Source of the DNA: Formosa haliotis
Lineage (GTDB): Bacteria; Bacteroidota; Bacteroidia; Flavobacteriales; Flavobacteriaceae
Direction of reading: 5' to 3'
Assembly: GCF_001685485.1 (NCBI RefSeq)
Contig: NZ_BDEL01000001.1
Span: 496,001-560,000, forward strand
DNA length: 64,000 nucleotides
The notes under the pieces are model-generated. The model was not told the origin of the DNA and made no database searches. It worked only from the letters and a program-made list of their open reading frames with translations. Numbering within the stretch: position 1 is the first letter of the stretch; each line of letters starts with the position of its first letter. Shown here piece by piece: positions 45,336 through 54,464 of this stretch. Position numbers and translations under genes: made by a program.

Positions 45336-46451
45336 TTAATTTGATGTAGTTTTTAGCACTTTATCTAAAAGCACTTGCTCTCCATTTTTAAAAGCAACAA
45401 TAAAACTAGTGTCAAATCCTTTAGATTTGGCCCGAGATAATAGGCTTTTTATTTCAGCGTAATCTGAGGAATTTCCGTAATAATATTTATACATCTTACC
45501 TACTTTATCTCTAGAAATCGGACTTAAGCCACTAAAATTAAAGGGTTTCGTTTCTAGTTTTTTTGAACTAGCCGCTATTTGAACTTTAAATTCTACATCA
45601 TCATACACTTCGGAAGTGCGTTTTTCTAACACAACACTTTCCTTTTTCGGGGCGCCAATATTTTCTCCTACATTTAAGTCTAACGATCTTTTGTATTCTA
45701 ATATAGCGTCTTCAATTGCTTGCGAGATTTCTGCCTGCCCTTTCGATGAGTTCAAATAATGCCCTTCTTCTTTATTAGTAATAAATCCAGTTTCTATAAG
45801 TACACTTGGCATATAGGTGTTATGCATTACCCATAAACTTGCTTGTTTTACTCCTCTACTTTTACGTTTAAGATTGTTCGCAAAATTATGTTCTATCATA
45901 CCTGCAAGCAGAATACTATGATCTATATAATCTTCCTGCATTAAAGTTAGTCCGATTAACGACTCTGGTGCATTCGGATTGAATCCGTCGTAATGCTTTT
46001 CATAATCGTCCTCTAAAAGAATTACTTCGTTTTCCTCTTTAGCAACATCAAAATTTCGTTTGGTATTGGCAACCCCTACCACATAAGTTTCAGTTCCAGA
46101 AGCTTGAGAGTGGTGGGCATTACAGTGTACCGAAACAAATAAATCGGCATCGGCCTGATTTGCAATTTTTGCTCGTCCTCTTAGCGTTACAAACACATCG
46201 GTTTTACGCGTATAAATAACTTTTATATCGGGATTCTTTTCTAGTGCTGCTCCAATTTTTAAAACTATCTTTAGAGCAACATCTTTCTCTGTAAATCCAT
46301 ATTTTGTAGGCTTCCCAGGATCGTGTCCACCATGACCAGCATCTAATACAACAACAAATTTATTGGTATTAGGTTCATTATCATTGGTAAAAGATGTTAG
46401 AACGGTTACACATACAATACATAAGAAAAGTAACAAGAATTTCGTTTTCAT
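45336..46451 (-). CDS. N-acetylmuramoyl-L-alanine amidase with SPOR-like tail
   Basis: The 371-residue exported protein has a signal peptide (to about residue 22), an Amidase_3 catalytic domain (about 32-255; LDAGHGGHDPG, a later VHCNAHH and SVLIETGFITN with the catalytic Glu) and a C-terminal SPOR-like repeat region (about 290-360, VQIAASSKKL and YYYGNSSDY). The zinc enzyme cleaves the MurNAc-L-Ala bond in cell-wall turnover or division; SPOR domains bind denuded glycan at division septa. It is divergent from lptD with an 80-131 base promoter spacer, and heads a run of envelope and redox genes. Confidence 0.94.
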   Translation of the reverse strand: MKTKFLLLFLCIVCVTVLTSFTNDNEPNTNKFVVVLDAGHGGHDPGKPTKYGFTEKDVALKIVLKIGAALEKNPDIKVIYTRKTDVFVTLRGRAKIANQADADLFVSVHCNAHHSQASGTETYVVGVANTKRNFDVAKEENEVILLEDDYEKHYDGFNPNAPESLIGLTLMQEDYIDHSILLAGMIEHNFANNLKRKSRGVKQASLWVMHNTYMPSVLIETGFITNKEEGHYLNSSKGQAEISQAIEDAILEYKRSLDLNVGENIGAPKKESVVLEKRTSEVYDDVEFKVQIAASSKKLETKPFNFSGLSPISRDKVGKMYKYYYGNSSDYAEIKSLLSRAKSKGFDTSFIVAFKNGEQVLLDKVLKTTSN

Positions 46452-46526
46452 ATAGACTATAACACTTAAGGCTTCTGTTTATTATTAAATTTTAGTGAAT
46501 ATTATTCAATCACAAAAAAATATATG

Positions 46527-46534
46527 TAATTTTG
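46527..46534 (+). promoter_or_regulatory. -7 promoter box of lptD
   Basis: TAATTTTG is an exact TAnnTTTG match. It overlaps the upstream TTG candidate start (46532), which would place that codon before the transcript begins. It therefore supports the downstream TTG at 46583 as the lptD start. Confidence 0.5.
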
Positions 46535-46582
46535 ACTTTTTTAATCAGCAATATACACTTTACAAAAATACATTTAAAAGCA

Positions 46583-49288
46583 TTGCGTACAAACTACTTT
46601 CAAATACTTTTAGCTTTAAGTTTTACAGTGCTTATCAACACTAATAGCTTTTCTCAAGACCTGCCACAAACCGTTAAGGTAATTAAACCAAATACACCAA
46701 ACACCCCTTTAATTACTATAGATAGTTTAGCCGTTCGTGAAATTACAGAACAAGCGCAAGACACCACTAAACTTGATAGTGTCTTTATTCAAAAAGAATT
46801 TTTAACTAATATCGTAAAATATAGCGCTAAAGACTACTCTTCTTTTAACCGCTTAGAGCAAAAATTATATTTATATAATGAAGCCGAAGTAGATTATGAA
46901 GACATGAATATTAAAGCAGGCTCTATTGTAATAGACTATAGTAAAAACGAAGTGTATGCAGGAAGAATTCCAGATTCAACGGGAGCGTTAACACAAAAGC
47001 CTGTATTTACACAGGGCGCAAGTGTGGTAGAACCCGATTCAATTCGTTTTAATTTTGATACGCAAAAAGCATTAATTTTTAATTCGAAAACCGAGCAAAG
47101 CGGATTTCATATTATTGCGCCTGTAGTAAAAAAGGAAAGCGATTCGGTTATATTTATGGCTAAAGCAAAATTTACAACTTCGCAGAATACCGAAAACCCG
47201 GAATATTATTTTAAAGCGAGTAAGATTAAATTTGTACCAGACAAAAAAATTGTAGTTGGTCCCACAAATATGGTAATTGCCAATGTGCCTACTCCTATTG
47301 CCGTGCCTTTTGGTTTTTTCCCTTTATCAGACAAGCAAACGTCGGGAATTATAATTCCTAGTTTTGGAGAAGAAAGTAACCGTGGGTATTTCTTGCAAAA
47401 TGGTGGATACTACTTTGCCGTAAGCGATTATGCCGATTTAACCCTTTTAGCCGATTATTATACCAATGGAAGTTACGGATTTAGGGCAGAGAGTAATTAT
47501 GCTTTTAAGTATAAATTTAGAGGAAACGTTGGGTTTAGATTCGAAAGTTTAATTAATAGCGAAAAAGGATTCCCAGATTACTCAAAATCTACAGTTTATA
47601 ACTTAAGGTGGTCTCATAGTCAAGATGCAAAATCGAATCCTACCTCCCGATTTTCGGCATCTGTGAACTTAGGTAGTAGCTCGTATTATAGAGAATCTAT
47701 AAACCAAATTAACACCGGGAATTTTTTAAATAATACCTTATCATCATCTGTTTCGTATTCTAAATCGTTTACGGGAGAACCTCAAGTTAATTTAAGTGTA
47801 ACGGCAACGCACTCTCAAAATACCCAAACAGAACAGATAAACATGACCTTACCAACATTTCAAGGAAGTGTAAGTAGAATGTTTCCATTTGCTCCAAAAA
47901 CAGGTACTAAAAAAGGGATTATTCATAATTTAAATTTACAGTATAGTGTACGTGCCGAAAATCAGATAGAAACTACAGATTCTTTATTTTTTAAACCCCA
48001 GATGTTTGATGATGCAAGAGCAGGTATACAGCAATCAGTTCCAATAAGTACAAATTTTAAACTTTTTAAACACTTTAGTTTAAGTGCTGGAACGAATTAT
48101 CAAGAAAATTGGACGTTTAAAACCGTAAATAAATATTTCGACGAAGATACCGATGAAGTGATTACCGAAACTGTAAATGGATTTGATTCGTTTAGAACCT
48201 ACAATTTCAATACAAGTTTAGGAACCACTATTTATGGAATGTTCGACTTTAAAAAACCTGGTAAAGACCCAAAAATACAAGCAATAAGGCATGTTATGCG
48301 TCCTTCCATAAGTTATAACATAAATCCGTCGTTCGATCAATATTACGACACTTATGACGTAATTTCTGCCGATGGAATCACCCAAGACACATATACGAGA
48401 TTCGAGGAATCTTTATTTGGCGCACCTAACCAAAACTTCTCGTCCTCTTTAGGTTTATCGTTAGCAAACAATTTCGAAGCCAAAGTAAAAGATAGAGATA
48501 GTACGTCTACCGAACCCAAAAAAATCATGTTACTTAATAACCTGAATTTTTCTACAGCCTATAATTTTGCAGGAGACTCTCTACAATGGAGTCCTGTAAG
48601 AGTATCTGGTGGGACACAGATTCTTAATAATAAAATGAATATAAATTTTGGTGCCACTTTAGATCCGTATGCTCTAGACAATAACAATAGAAAAATCGAT
48701 GTTTATAACATTAAAAATAATGGAAGTCTATTTAGATTAACCAGTGCTAATATGACGGTGAGTTATTCCTTATCTAGCAAAATGTTTAGTGGTGAAGCAG
48801 AGGATAAAAATGACCGCGGTATCCAGGAAAATCTAAGAGGTGGTGGACGAGATGACGATTTATTTGGTCGATCTCAAGATTTTTCTGATCAGAGTTTTTT
48901 CGATAATGAAGATGAAGAAGAGAAGGAAGAAAAGGACACCGAATTTTATAAGTTTAAAATCCCTTGGACACTCAATTTGGCCTATGCCGTGAATTATGCG
49001 AATTCGGCTAGGCAGAACGAAATCTCATCGCATTCCTTAATGTTTTCTGGAGATGTAGAACTCTCTCCGCGATGGAGTGTTGGGGCATCTTCAGGTTACG
49101 ATTTTAAAAACATGGGATTCACCTATACACAACTACGATTTGAACGCGATTTATTAAGTTGGCGTATGAATTTTAGCTGGGTACCTTTTAGCACGCGAAA
49201 ATCGTGGTATTTCTTTATTGGAATTAAATCGAGTATTTTAAAAGATCTTAAATACGATAAACGTTTACAACCAGATCAACAACTTTAA
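46583..49288 (+). CDS. lptD: LPS assembly protein LptD (OstA) family
   Basis: The outer-membrane beta-barrel LptD inserts lipopolysaccharide into the outer leaflet. I use the TTG at 46583, giving 901 residues and the signal peptide MRTNYFQILLALSFTVLINT...FSQ; the TTG at 46532 adds 17 residues and overlaps a -7 box. The N-terminal periplasmic OstA-type region (about 55-230) is followed by a long barrel with alternating aromatic strands. An acidic, Asp/Glu-rich insert lies near 790-820 (NEDEEEKEEKD). The gene is divergent from the amidase gene. RidA follows by ten bases. Confidence 0.93.
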   Translation: MRTNYFQILLALSFTVLINTNSFSQDLPQTVKVIKPNTPNTPLITIDSLAVREITEQAQDTTKLDSVFIQKEFLTNIVKYSAKDYSSFNRLEQKLYLYNEAEVDYEDMNIKAGSIVIDYSKNEVYAGRIPDSTGALTQKPVFTQGASVVEPDSIRFNFDTQKALIFNSKTEQSGFHIIAPVVKKESDSVIFMAKAKFTTSQNTENPEYYFKASKIKFVPDKKIVVGPTNMVIANVPTPIAVPFGFFPLSDKQTSGIIIPSFGEESNRGYFLQNGGYYFAVSDYADLTLLADYYTNGSYGFRAESNYAFKYKFRGNVGFRFESLINSEKGFPDYSKSTVYNLRWSHSQDAKSNPTSRFSASVNLGSSSYYRESINQINTGNFLNNTLSSSVSYSKSFTGEPQVNLSVTATHSQNTQTEQINMTLPTFQGSVSRMFPFAPKTGTKKGIIHNLNLQYSVRAENQIETTDSLFFKPQMFDDARAGIQQSVPISTNFKLFKHFSLSAGTNYQENWTFKTVNKYFDEDTDEVITETVNGFDSFRTYNFNTSLGTTIYGMFDFKKPGKDPKIQAIRHVMRPSISYNINPSFDQYYDTYDVISADGITQDTYTRFEESLFGAPNQNFSSSLGLSLANNFEAKVKDRDSTSTEPKKIMLLNNLNFSTAYNFAGDSLQWSPVRVSGGTQILNNKMNINFGATLDPYALDNNNRKIDVYNIKNNGSLFRLTSANMTVSYSLSSKMFSGEAEDKNDRGIQENLRGGGRDDDLFGRSQDFSDQSFFDNEDEEEKEEKDTEFYKFKIPWTLNLAYAVNYANSARQNEISSHSLMFSGDVELSPRWSVGASSGYDFKNMGFTYTQLRFERDLLSWRMNFSWVPFSTRKSWYFFIGIKSSILKDLKYDKRLQPDQQL

Positions 49289-49298
49289 AACATAACAT

Positions 49299-49679
49299 AT
49301 GAAAACGATTATTACAACCCCTAATGCTCCTGCTCCTATCGGTCCGTATAACCAAGCTATCTTAAAAAATGGTATGCTATATGCCTCTGGACAAATTGCG
49401 ATTCACCCATCTACTAGCGAATTGGTTTTAGATGATATTCAGATAGAGACCAAACAAGTTATGGAAAACATAAAAGGGATTCTAGAAGCTGCCGATATGA
49501 CGTTTAATGATATTATTAAAACTTCTATCTTTATTAGCGATATGCATAATTTTGCTCAAATAAACGAGGTGTACGCCACCTATTTTGATGAAGCTACAGC
49601 GCCAGCAAGGGAAACTGTAGAAGTCGCAAACTTGCCAAAATTTGTAAATGTTGAAATAAGTTTTATCGCATCAAAATAA
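49299..49679 (+). CDS. ridA: RidA-family 2-iminobutanoate/2-iminopropanoate deaminase
   Basis: RidA hydrolyses reactive enamine or imine intermediates released by PLP enzymes. The 126-residue protein has the full fold: API-GPYNQAI, GQIAIHPS, and the closing PARETVEVANLPKFVNVEI with the substrate-binding Arg and conserved Glu. Length is normal. It is in operon with lptD, ten bases after its stop. A strong terminator follows at 49697-49749. Confidence 0.94.
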   Translation: MKTIITTPNAPAPIGPYNQAILKNGMLYASGQIAIHPSTSELVLDDIQIETKQVMENIKGILEAADMTFNDIIKTSIFISDMHNFAQINEVYATYFDEATAPARETVEVANLPKFVNVEISFIASK

Positions 49680-49696
49680 ACAATATTTCTTAACCT

Positions 49697-49749
49697 TATA
49701 GGTCCAAACTAATTAACACTATTCGTTAAAGTTTGGGCTATTTTTTTTA
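49697..49749 (+). terminator. terminator after ridA
   Basis: ATAGGTCCAAACT pairs with AGTTTGGGCTAT around an extended inner stem (TTAAC/GTTAA), followed by eight T. It ends the lptD-ridA transcript. Confidence 0.82.
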
Positions 49750-49809
49750 TTCTACTTTTTCAAACAAAACTTAAAATGTACTTTTATAACAAACAAAAAC
49801 ACTTACGGT

Positions 49810-50850
49810 ATGCGCATTGAAAATGAAATAAAATTAGGCTTTAAAGATGTTATGATTCGCCCAAAACGATCTACTTTAAAAAGTAGATCTCAAGTAAGTT
49901 TAGAACGTGAATTTACATTCTTACACAGCAAAACTAAATGGACAGGCGTACCAATTATGGCTGCTAATATGGATACGGTCGGAACTTTTACACTTGCCCT
50001 AGCGCTAGCCGAGCAAAACTTATTTACAGCTATTCATAAACATTATACCCTAGAAGATTGGGACCGATTTTTAGATCAAGCTCCTGAAAACATCGAGAAT
50101 TATATAGCCGTAAGTACGGGTACTGGAAAACAAGATAGCGAAAAACTAAAAGTTATTTTTGAAAAACATCCCAACCTGAGATTTATCTGTATTGATGTGG
50201 CTAATGGCTATTCAGAGCATTTTGTGAAATTTGTAGAATATACTCGAGCTCAATTCCCAGATAAAGTGATTATAGCTGGAAATGTGGTCACCGGAGAAAT
50301 GGTAGAAGAACTTTTATTATCTGGTGCAGATATTGTAAAAGTAGGAATTGGCCCAGGATCGGTGTGTACGACCCGTGTAAAAACAGGTGTTGGATATCCT
50401 CAATTATCGGCAATTATAGAATGTGCTGATGCAGCTCACGGATTAGGTGGACAAATAATTAGTGACGGTGGATGCGCTGTTCCTGGCGATGTATCGAAAG
50501 CTTTTGGTGCTGGAGCAGATTTTGTAATGCTTGGTGGTATGTTAGCGGGCCATTCAGAAAGTGGTGGGGAATTAATTGAACGCGAAGGCAAACAATTCAA
50601 GAAATTCTACGGTATGAGCAGCGAAACGGCTATGGATAAATATGTTGGAGGAGTTGCAGAATATAGAGCTAGCGAAGGAAAAACAGTTGAAGTTCCTTAT
50701 CGCGGCGATGTTAATAATACCCTACAAGATATTTTAGGAGGTTTAAGGAGTACCTGTACCTATGTAGGCGCACAACGCTTAAAAGAACTTACAAAACGGA
50801 CGACGTTTATTCGTGTAGCGGAACAAGAAAATAAAGTTTATACAGAATAA
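49810..50850 (+). CDS. guaC: GMP reductase
   Basis: GuaC reduces GMP to IMP and ammonia with NADPH, returning guanine nucleotides to the purine pool. The 346-residue protein is of the E. coli GuaC type: start [22 protein letters not shown], the catalytic loop [20 protein letters not shown] with C186, [29 protein letters not shown], and the YGMSSETAM loop. The absence of CBS domains separates it from IMP dehydrogenase. It is monocistronic and is followed by an inverted-repeat element acting as a terminator. Confidence 0.95.
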   Translation: MRIENEIKLGFKDVMIRPKRSTLKSRSQVSLEREFTFLHSKTKWTGVPIMAANMDTVGTFTLALALAEQNLFTAIHKHYTLEDWDRFLDQAPENIENYIAVSTGTGKQDSEKLKVIFEKHPNLRFICIDVANGYSEHFVKFVEYTRAQFPDKVIIAGNVVTGEMVEELLLSGADIVKVGIGPGSVCTTRVKTGVGYPQLSAIIECADAAHGLGGQIISDGGCAVPGDVSKAFGAGADFVMLGGMLAGHSESGGELIEREGKQFKKFYGMSSETAMDKYVGGVAEYRASEGKTVEVPYRGDVNNTLQDILGGLRSTCTYVGAQRLKELTKRTTFIRVAEQENKVYTE

Positions 50851-50875
50851 TCACTATCTAAACTTTCTAAAAACA

Positions 50876-50963
50876 AAAAGAGGCTGTCGAAAAAGTTGAG
50901 TTTTTGTCATTCTGAAATAAATTCAGAAAGACGGATTTCAAAACTTTTTAAACAGCCTCTTTT
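50876..50963. repeat. nested inverted-repeat element (copy 2), terminator-like
   Basis: Outer arms AAAAGAGGCTGTCGAAAAAGTT and AACTTTTTAAACAGCCTCTTTT pair almost fully; the inner unit GTCATTCTGAA/TTCAGAAAGAC forms a second hairpin. It sits between the convergent guaC and lipoprotein genes and resembles the elements at 14405-14538 and 58621-58724. Confidence 0.75.
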
Positions 50964-50991
50964 ATATTATGTTTTATAGACCAGAGTTTGG

Positions 50992-52242
50992 TTAATACTC
51001 CACAATTTTGTCTACAACCAATTGTCTCATATTTTCGCCATCTTCCAGTTTATACTGAATTTGTCTTGTCTTTCCTGTAGGCGCATTATTTTCGTAAATC
51101 GGGAAACGTTGTACAAAAGTACCTTCTACCATCGCGAATTCATCATGACCATTATAGCCTTTACTAGCTTCTGCATTATCTGAAACATTAGGAATATTAA
51201 ACTGGCTCATAGACTTACCATTGTTTACAGAAATTCCAATAGCTTCTCCTTTTGCATTCGAACCTGTTTTGGTATAAATTATTACCTCAGGAAAAGAATC
51301 ATTATTTAAATCATCCATTTCAACATTAGTAATTTCTCCATGAATTGGATAAGTTTGCGGATCTGAAACGTCTGTTAAGCCTATTGGTGTTACACTTACT
51401 TCTCCCCCATTTTCTTCAATAATAAATGTATAGTCTCCTTGTGTAACAGATTTAACATATCCCGTTTTATCAATTTGACTTGCATCTAAATCACCATTTA
51501 GTTTTGTATATGTTCCTGCTAAATTTGCACCACCAGAACAATAATACGCTAAACCATCTTTATCAGATTCTGGATCTGTACCTATAGTCACGGAATCATC
51601 TTTAAAAGAGAATACTATGGTAAATCCGTTTTCGTAAACTTTCAATGTGTTTTCATCACTTACGTTCCCAATAGCATCAAAAGAACAGGTTGCTCTTTTT
51701 TTATCCCCTCTAGAACGAACAGATAGTTTCACTTTAAAATCGTCTATAGGTTTTACAATTACTGCAACCCAATCGTAGCCTTCATCTTTTTTGGCATAAT
51801 CACTATCTACGTAATTTCCGTAATGCGACGTGTTGAATTTAGATTCAGAAGGTGGTGTTTGTTCTTCTATTTCGGTAGTTTTTAATTGTCCTTTGGCAAT
51901 TGTCTCGTCGCCTTTGGCCCAAGTAAATTCACTGCCTTTAGTCCACAAAACATATCCGTCTTCCCCCTGATACTTTATTCCACTAGCACTTTCTACTCGC
52001 TGCAACGCATAGTCTTTATTGGCGTTAGAATCATGAACTGTTATTTTTCCATCATCACTTCCTGGATTAGCTATCACCACGTATTCATTGGCATTATCGC
52101 TAGATACAAAAATAGTGGACGAGTTGGAATCTGCTAATTCTAAAGCAGATGCAGTACTTTTTTTAGAATCATTGCAAGACATTAAACTTAAGGATAAACA
52201 AACTGCACTTGCAATAATAAAAGGTTTATTCAGACGAATCAT
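50992..52242 (-). CDS. lipoprotein with MliC-like lysozyme-inhibitor domain
   Basis: The 416-residue protein is a lipoprotein with lipobox MSC (cysteine 23). Its first domain (about 45-120) resembles the MliC/PliC C-type lysozyme inhibitor: YALQRVESASGIKYQ followed by YVLWTKGSEFTWAKGDE. The rest (140-416) contains a second and a third beta-rich part (ATCSFDAIGNVSD; the MDDLNNDSFPEVIIYTK stretch, like FG-GAP/VCBS repeats). MliC proteins protect the cell wall from lysozyme at the outer membrane. Role of the C-terminal part is unknown. It is monocistronic. Confidence 0.8.
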   Translation of the reverse strand: MIRLNKPFIIASAVCLSLSLMSCNDSKKSTASALELADSNSSTIFVSSDNANEYVVIANPGSDDGKITVHDSNANKDYALQRVESASGIKYQGEDGYVLWTKGSEFTWAKGDETIAKGQLKTTEIEEQTPPSESKFNTSHYGNYVDSDYAKKDEGYDWVAVIVKPIDDFKVKLSVRSRGDKKRATCSFDAIGNVSDENTLKVYENGFTIVFSFKDDSVTIGTDPESDKDGLAYYCSGGANLAGTYTKLNGDLDASQIDKTGYVKSVTQGDYTFIIEENGGEVSVTPIGLTDVSDPQTYPIHGEITNVEMDDLNNDSFPEVIIYTKTGSNAKGEAIGISVNNGKSMSQFNIPNVSDNAEASKGYNGHDEFAMVEGTFVQRFPIYENNAPTGKTRQIQYKLEDGENMRQLVVDKIVEY

Positions 52243-52464
52243 AAGTATTGTTTTTATAAATAATGAATTAATAAATTTAGTTAAAAAATAAATATTGAAG
52301 CTTAAAAAATTAAGAAGAATTATAAAAAGTCAGTAGGAAAATTAAATTTCTTCTGAAGACAACCCAAGATAGGACTTAATTTAGAAGTGCATATAGAGTC
52401 TAAAAATTTAATTCATTTTTGTACTTTAAATTCTAAATTCCGGTTCACTCATTTAAACTATTAC

Positions 52465-52505
52465 TAAAAAAATCTCAGATTAATTTTAAACCTGAGATTT
52501 TAAAA
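52465..52505 (-). terminator. terminator after pdxH
   Basis: AAATCTCAG and CTGAGATTT form the stem; on the minus strand seven T follow. It ends the pyrR-pyrB-orf-rnz-pdxH operon. The rest of the 306-base spacer 52243-52548 is AT-rich and shows no gene. Confidence 0.8.
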
Positions 52506-52548
52506 GTTATATATTTTATGAGATAATCTATGCTATATCTAAATAGGA

Positions 52549-53199
52549 TCAAGGAGATAAACGCTCTTTTTTCCAATCGTAATCTTCTTGAAGTTTATAA
52601 CGGATTCTATCATGTAAGCGGTTTGGTCTGCCTTGCCAAAATTCTAATTCTACAGGTCGTACTATAAATCCGCCCCAATAATCAGGTCTTAAAATTTCTT
52701 TACCTTCATACTCGTCTTCTAAAACTTTTAATTTAGAATCTAAATACTCTCTGCTCTCAACCACTTCACTTTGATGAGATACTATAGCTCCAAGCTGACT
52801 CCCGCGAGGGCGAGATTCAAAATAGCCATCGCTCATATTGGCTGGAATTTTTTCTGCTACACCTTTAATAATGATTTGACGTTCGGCTTTTGGCCAGAAA
52901 AACGATAAACACACATTGGGGTTCGCCAAAATAGCTTTCCCTTTTTCACTTTCGTAATTGGTATAAAAAATAAAGCCTTCGTACGTATAGCGTTTTAAAA
53001 GTACCACACGACTTTTAGGAAATCCGTCTAAACCAATGGTAGACACTGTCATGGCATTTGTTTCGTCCTCTAAGAAATGCTGATCGACTTCTAAAAACCA
53101 ACTTCTAAAAAGTTCTAAGGGATTTTCTGGAGTGTCTTCTGCGAGAAGTTCTCGCTTTTCGTAAACCTTTCTGTAATTGCTTAAATCTTGTTCTTCCAT
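52549..53199 (-). CDS. pdxH: pyridoxamine 5'-phosphate oxidase
   Basis: PdxH oxidises pyridoxine or pyridoxamine 5'-phosphate to pyridoxal 5'-phosphate with FMN. The 216-residue protein has the FMN-binding segments (GFIFYTNYESEKGK, RQIIIKG), the substrate motif SRPRGSQLGA and the C-terminal signature ELEFWQGRPNRLHDRI. Length is normal. It is the last gene of the operon with pyrR, pyrB and rnz, 20 bases after rnz. Confidence 0.96.
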   Translation of the reverse strand: MEEQDLSNYRKVYEKRELLAEDTPENPLELFRSWFLEVDQHFLEDETNAMTVSTIGLDGFPKSRVVLLKRYTYEGFIFYTNYESEKGKAILANPNVCLSFFWPKAERQIIIKGVAEKIPANMSDGYFESRPRGSQLGAIVSHQSEVVESREYLDSKLKVLEDEYEGKEILRPDYWGGFIVRPVELEFWQGRPNRLHDRIRYKLQEDYDWKKERLSP

Positions 53200-53219
53200 A
53201 GCCTTAAACGCTTTACAAG

Positions 53220-54125
53220 TTATATATTAAATACTTTACCCACTTCTGCTAATTCTACGGCGTCGTACACTTCTTGTGCTTCAAATTTAAATTCATTTAA
53301 ATCGTCGTAGCGTGTAGAAAAATGCCCTAGAATAAGCTGCTTTGCATTGGCAAGTTTAGCTATTTTAGCAGCTTGTTTTGCAGTACAATGCTTTGTTGGC
53401 TCGGCATTTTTTCCGTGTTTTTCTAAAAATGTAGATTCGTGATATAAAGCATCTACATCTTTTATTAAAGGTACGATGCTTTCTGTATACACAGTGTCAC
53501 TACAAAAAGCATAACTTTTAGGAGGCGTTGGCGCTTTTGTTACACTTTCGTTTTTAACTAAAACTCCGGCTTCGTTATAAACATCGGCGCCTTGTTTTAG
53601 TTTTCTGTAATACGCCACATCGATATCATCGTTTAAAATGGCATTCATATCGAGTTTGCGTTCACCTACTTTTTCTTTAAATAAAAATCCGTTAGTATAA
53701 ACGCGATGTTTTAAAGGAATGGTATGTACTTCTACCTGCTCGTCTTCGTATATTAATTCTGATTCTTTAGATGTTAATTCATGAAAAACCAAGTTGAAAT
53801 TAGTCCAATTCCCACCTAGTTTCATTTGAAGCGTAATCACTTCCTTTAATCCTTTAGGGCCATAAATATGTAAATCGGTTTCTCGGGTTAACAATCTAAA
53901 GGTAGATATTAAACCCACTAATCCGAAATAATGATCTCCGTGTAGATGAGAGATGAATATGTGTTTAATACGATTAAATTTAACCTTATACTTTCTGAGT
54001 TGCACCTGCGTCCCCTCTCCACAATCAATTAAAAATATCTGATTCTTAATGTCTAAAACTTGCGAGGTTTGGTGGGCATTAATACGTGGTGTTGCACTGT
54101 GACAACCAAGAATAGTTAATTGCAT
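53220..54125 (-). CDS. rnz: ribonuclease Z
   Basis: RNase Z cuts the 3' trailer of precursor tRNAs. The 301-residue protein has the zinc-binding HxHxDH motif (HLHGDH at 60-65), start GCHSATPRINAHQTSQVL, and later zinc ligands in FCSDTVYTE and GHFSTRY. Length is normal for the short bacterial form. It follows a 110-residue protein by three bases in the pyr operon. Confidence 0.95.
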   Translation of the reverse strand: MQLTILGCHSATPRINAHQTSQVLDIKNQIFLIDCGEGTQVQLRKYKVKFNRIKHIFISHLHGDHYFGLVGLISTFRLLTRETDLHIYGPKGLKEVITLQMKLGGNWTNFNLVFHELTSKESELIYEDEQVEVHTIPLKHRVYTNGFLFKEKVGERKLDMNAILNDDIDVAYYRKLKQGADVYNEAGVLVKNESVTKAPTPPKSYAFCSDTVYTESIVPLIKDVDALYHESTFLEKHGKNAEPTKHCTAKQAAKIAKLANAKQLILGHFSTRYDDLNEFKFEAQEVYDAVELAEVGKVFNI

Positions 54126-54128
54126 AGA

Positions 54129-54461
54129 TTAAAACCCTAAATCGCGTTCCATTTCTTCCATCTCAATAATATCGTAGGCCTCTTTTAAGGTAGGTACCAC
54201 AACAATTTCGTCTGGAGTTTCTGATAAATTGATTTTATCGGTTACAATTACAAAAGAATGTTTTGCTTTTCTATGATTATTAGATAATTGAAGAAACTCA
54301 ATAATGTTTTCTAACGTTAGTTTATTTAATGACGATAGGTTAACAATGATATTATCGTTTTTAAATTTTGTATACGAACTTTCAATTTTCTTAACTAATT
54401 CTATAGGAGTTGCATTTTCTTGGGTCACGATAGTCGTGTTCCCTTCTGTATTTAAAATCAT
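54129..54461 (-). CDS. small STAS-like protein in the pyr-rnz operon
   Basis: The 110-residue protein looks like a compact STAS-like alpha/beta fold (start MILNTEGNTTIVTQENATPI, then IIVNLSSLNKLTLENIIEFLQL). A related protein regularly precedes rnz in Flavobacteriia and is then labelled ribonuclease Z, but it has no HxHxDH and is not an RNase. It has the anti-anti-sigma-type core but I see no clear phosphorylatable Ser/Thr motif. It lies three bases after pyrB and three before rnz. Confidence 0.85.
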   Translation of the reverse strand: MILNTEGNTTIVTQENATPIELVKKIESSYTKFKNDNIIVNLSSLNKLTLENIIEFLQLSNNHRKAKHSFVIVTDKINLSETPDEIVVVPTLKEAYDIIEMEEMERDLGF

Positions 54462-54464
54462 AAA

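Noticed and set aside
54129..54461. Ribonuclease Z label for the 110-residue gene
   Set aside because: No HxHxDH metal motif; the real RNase Z is the next gene.
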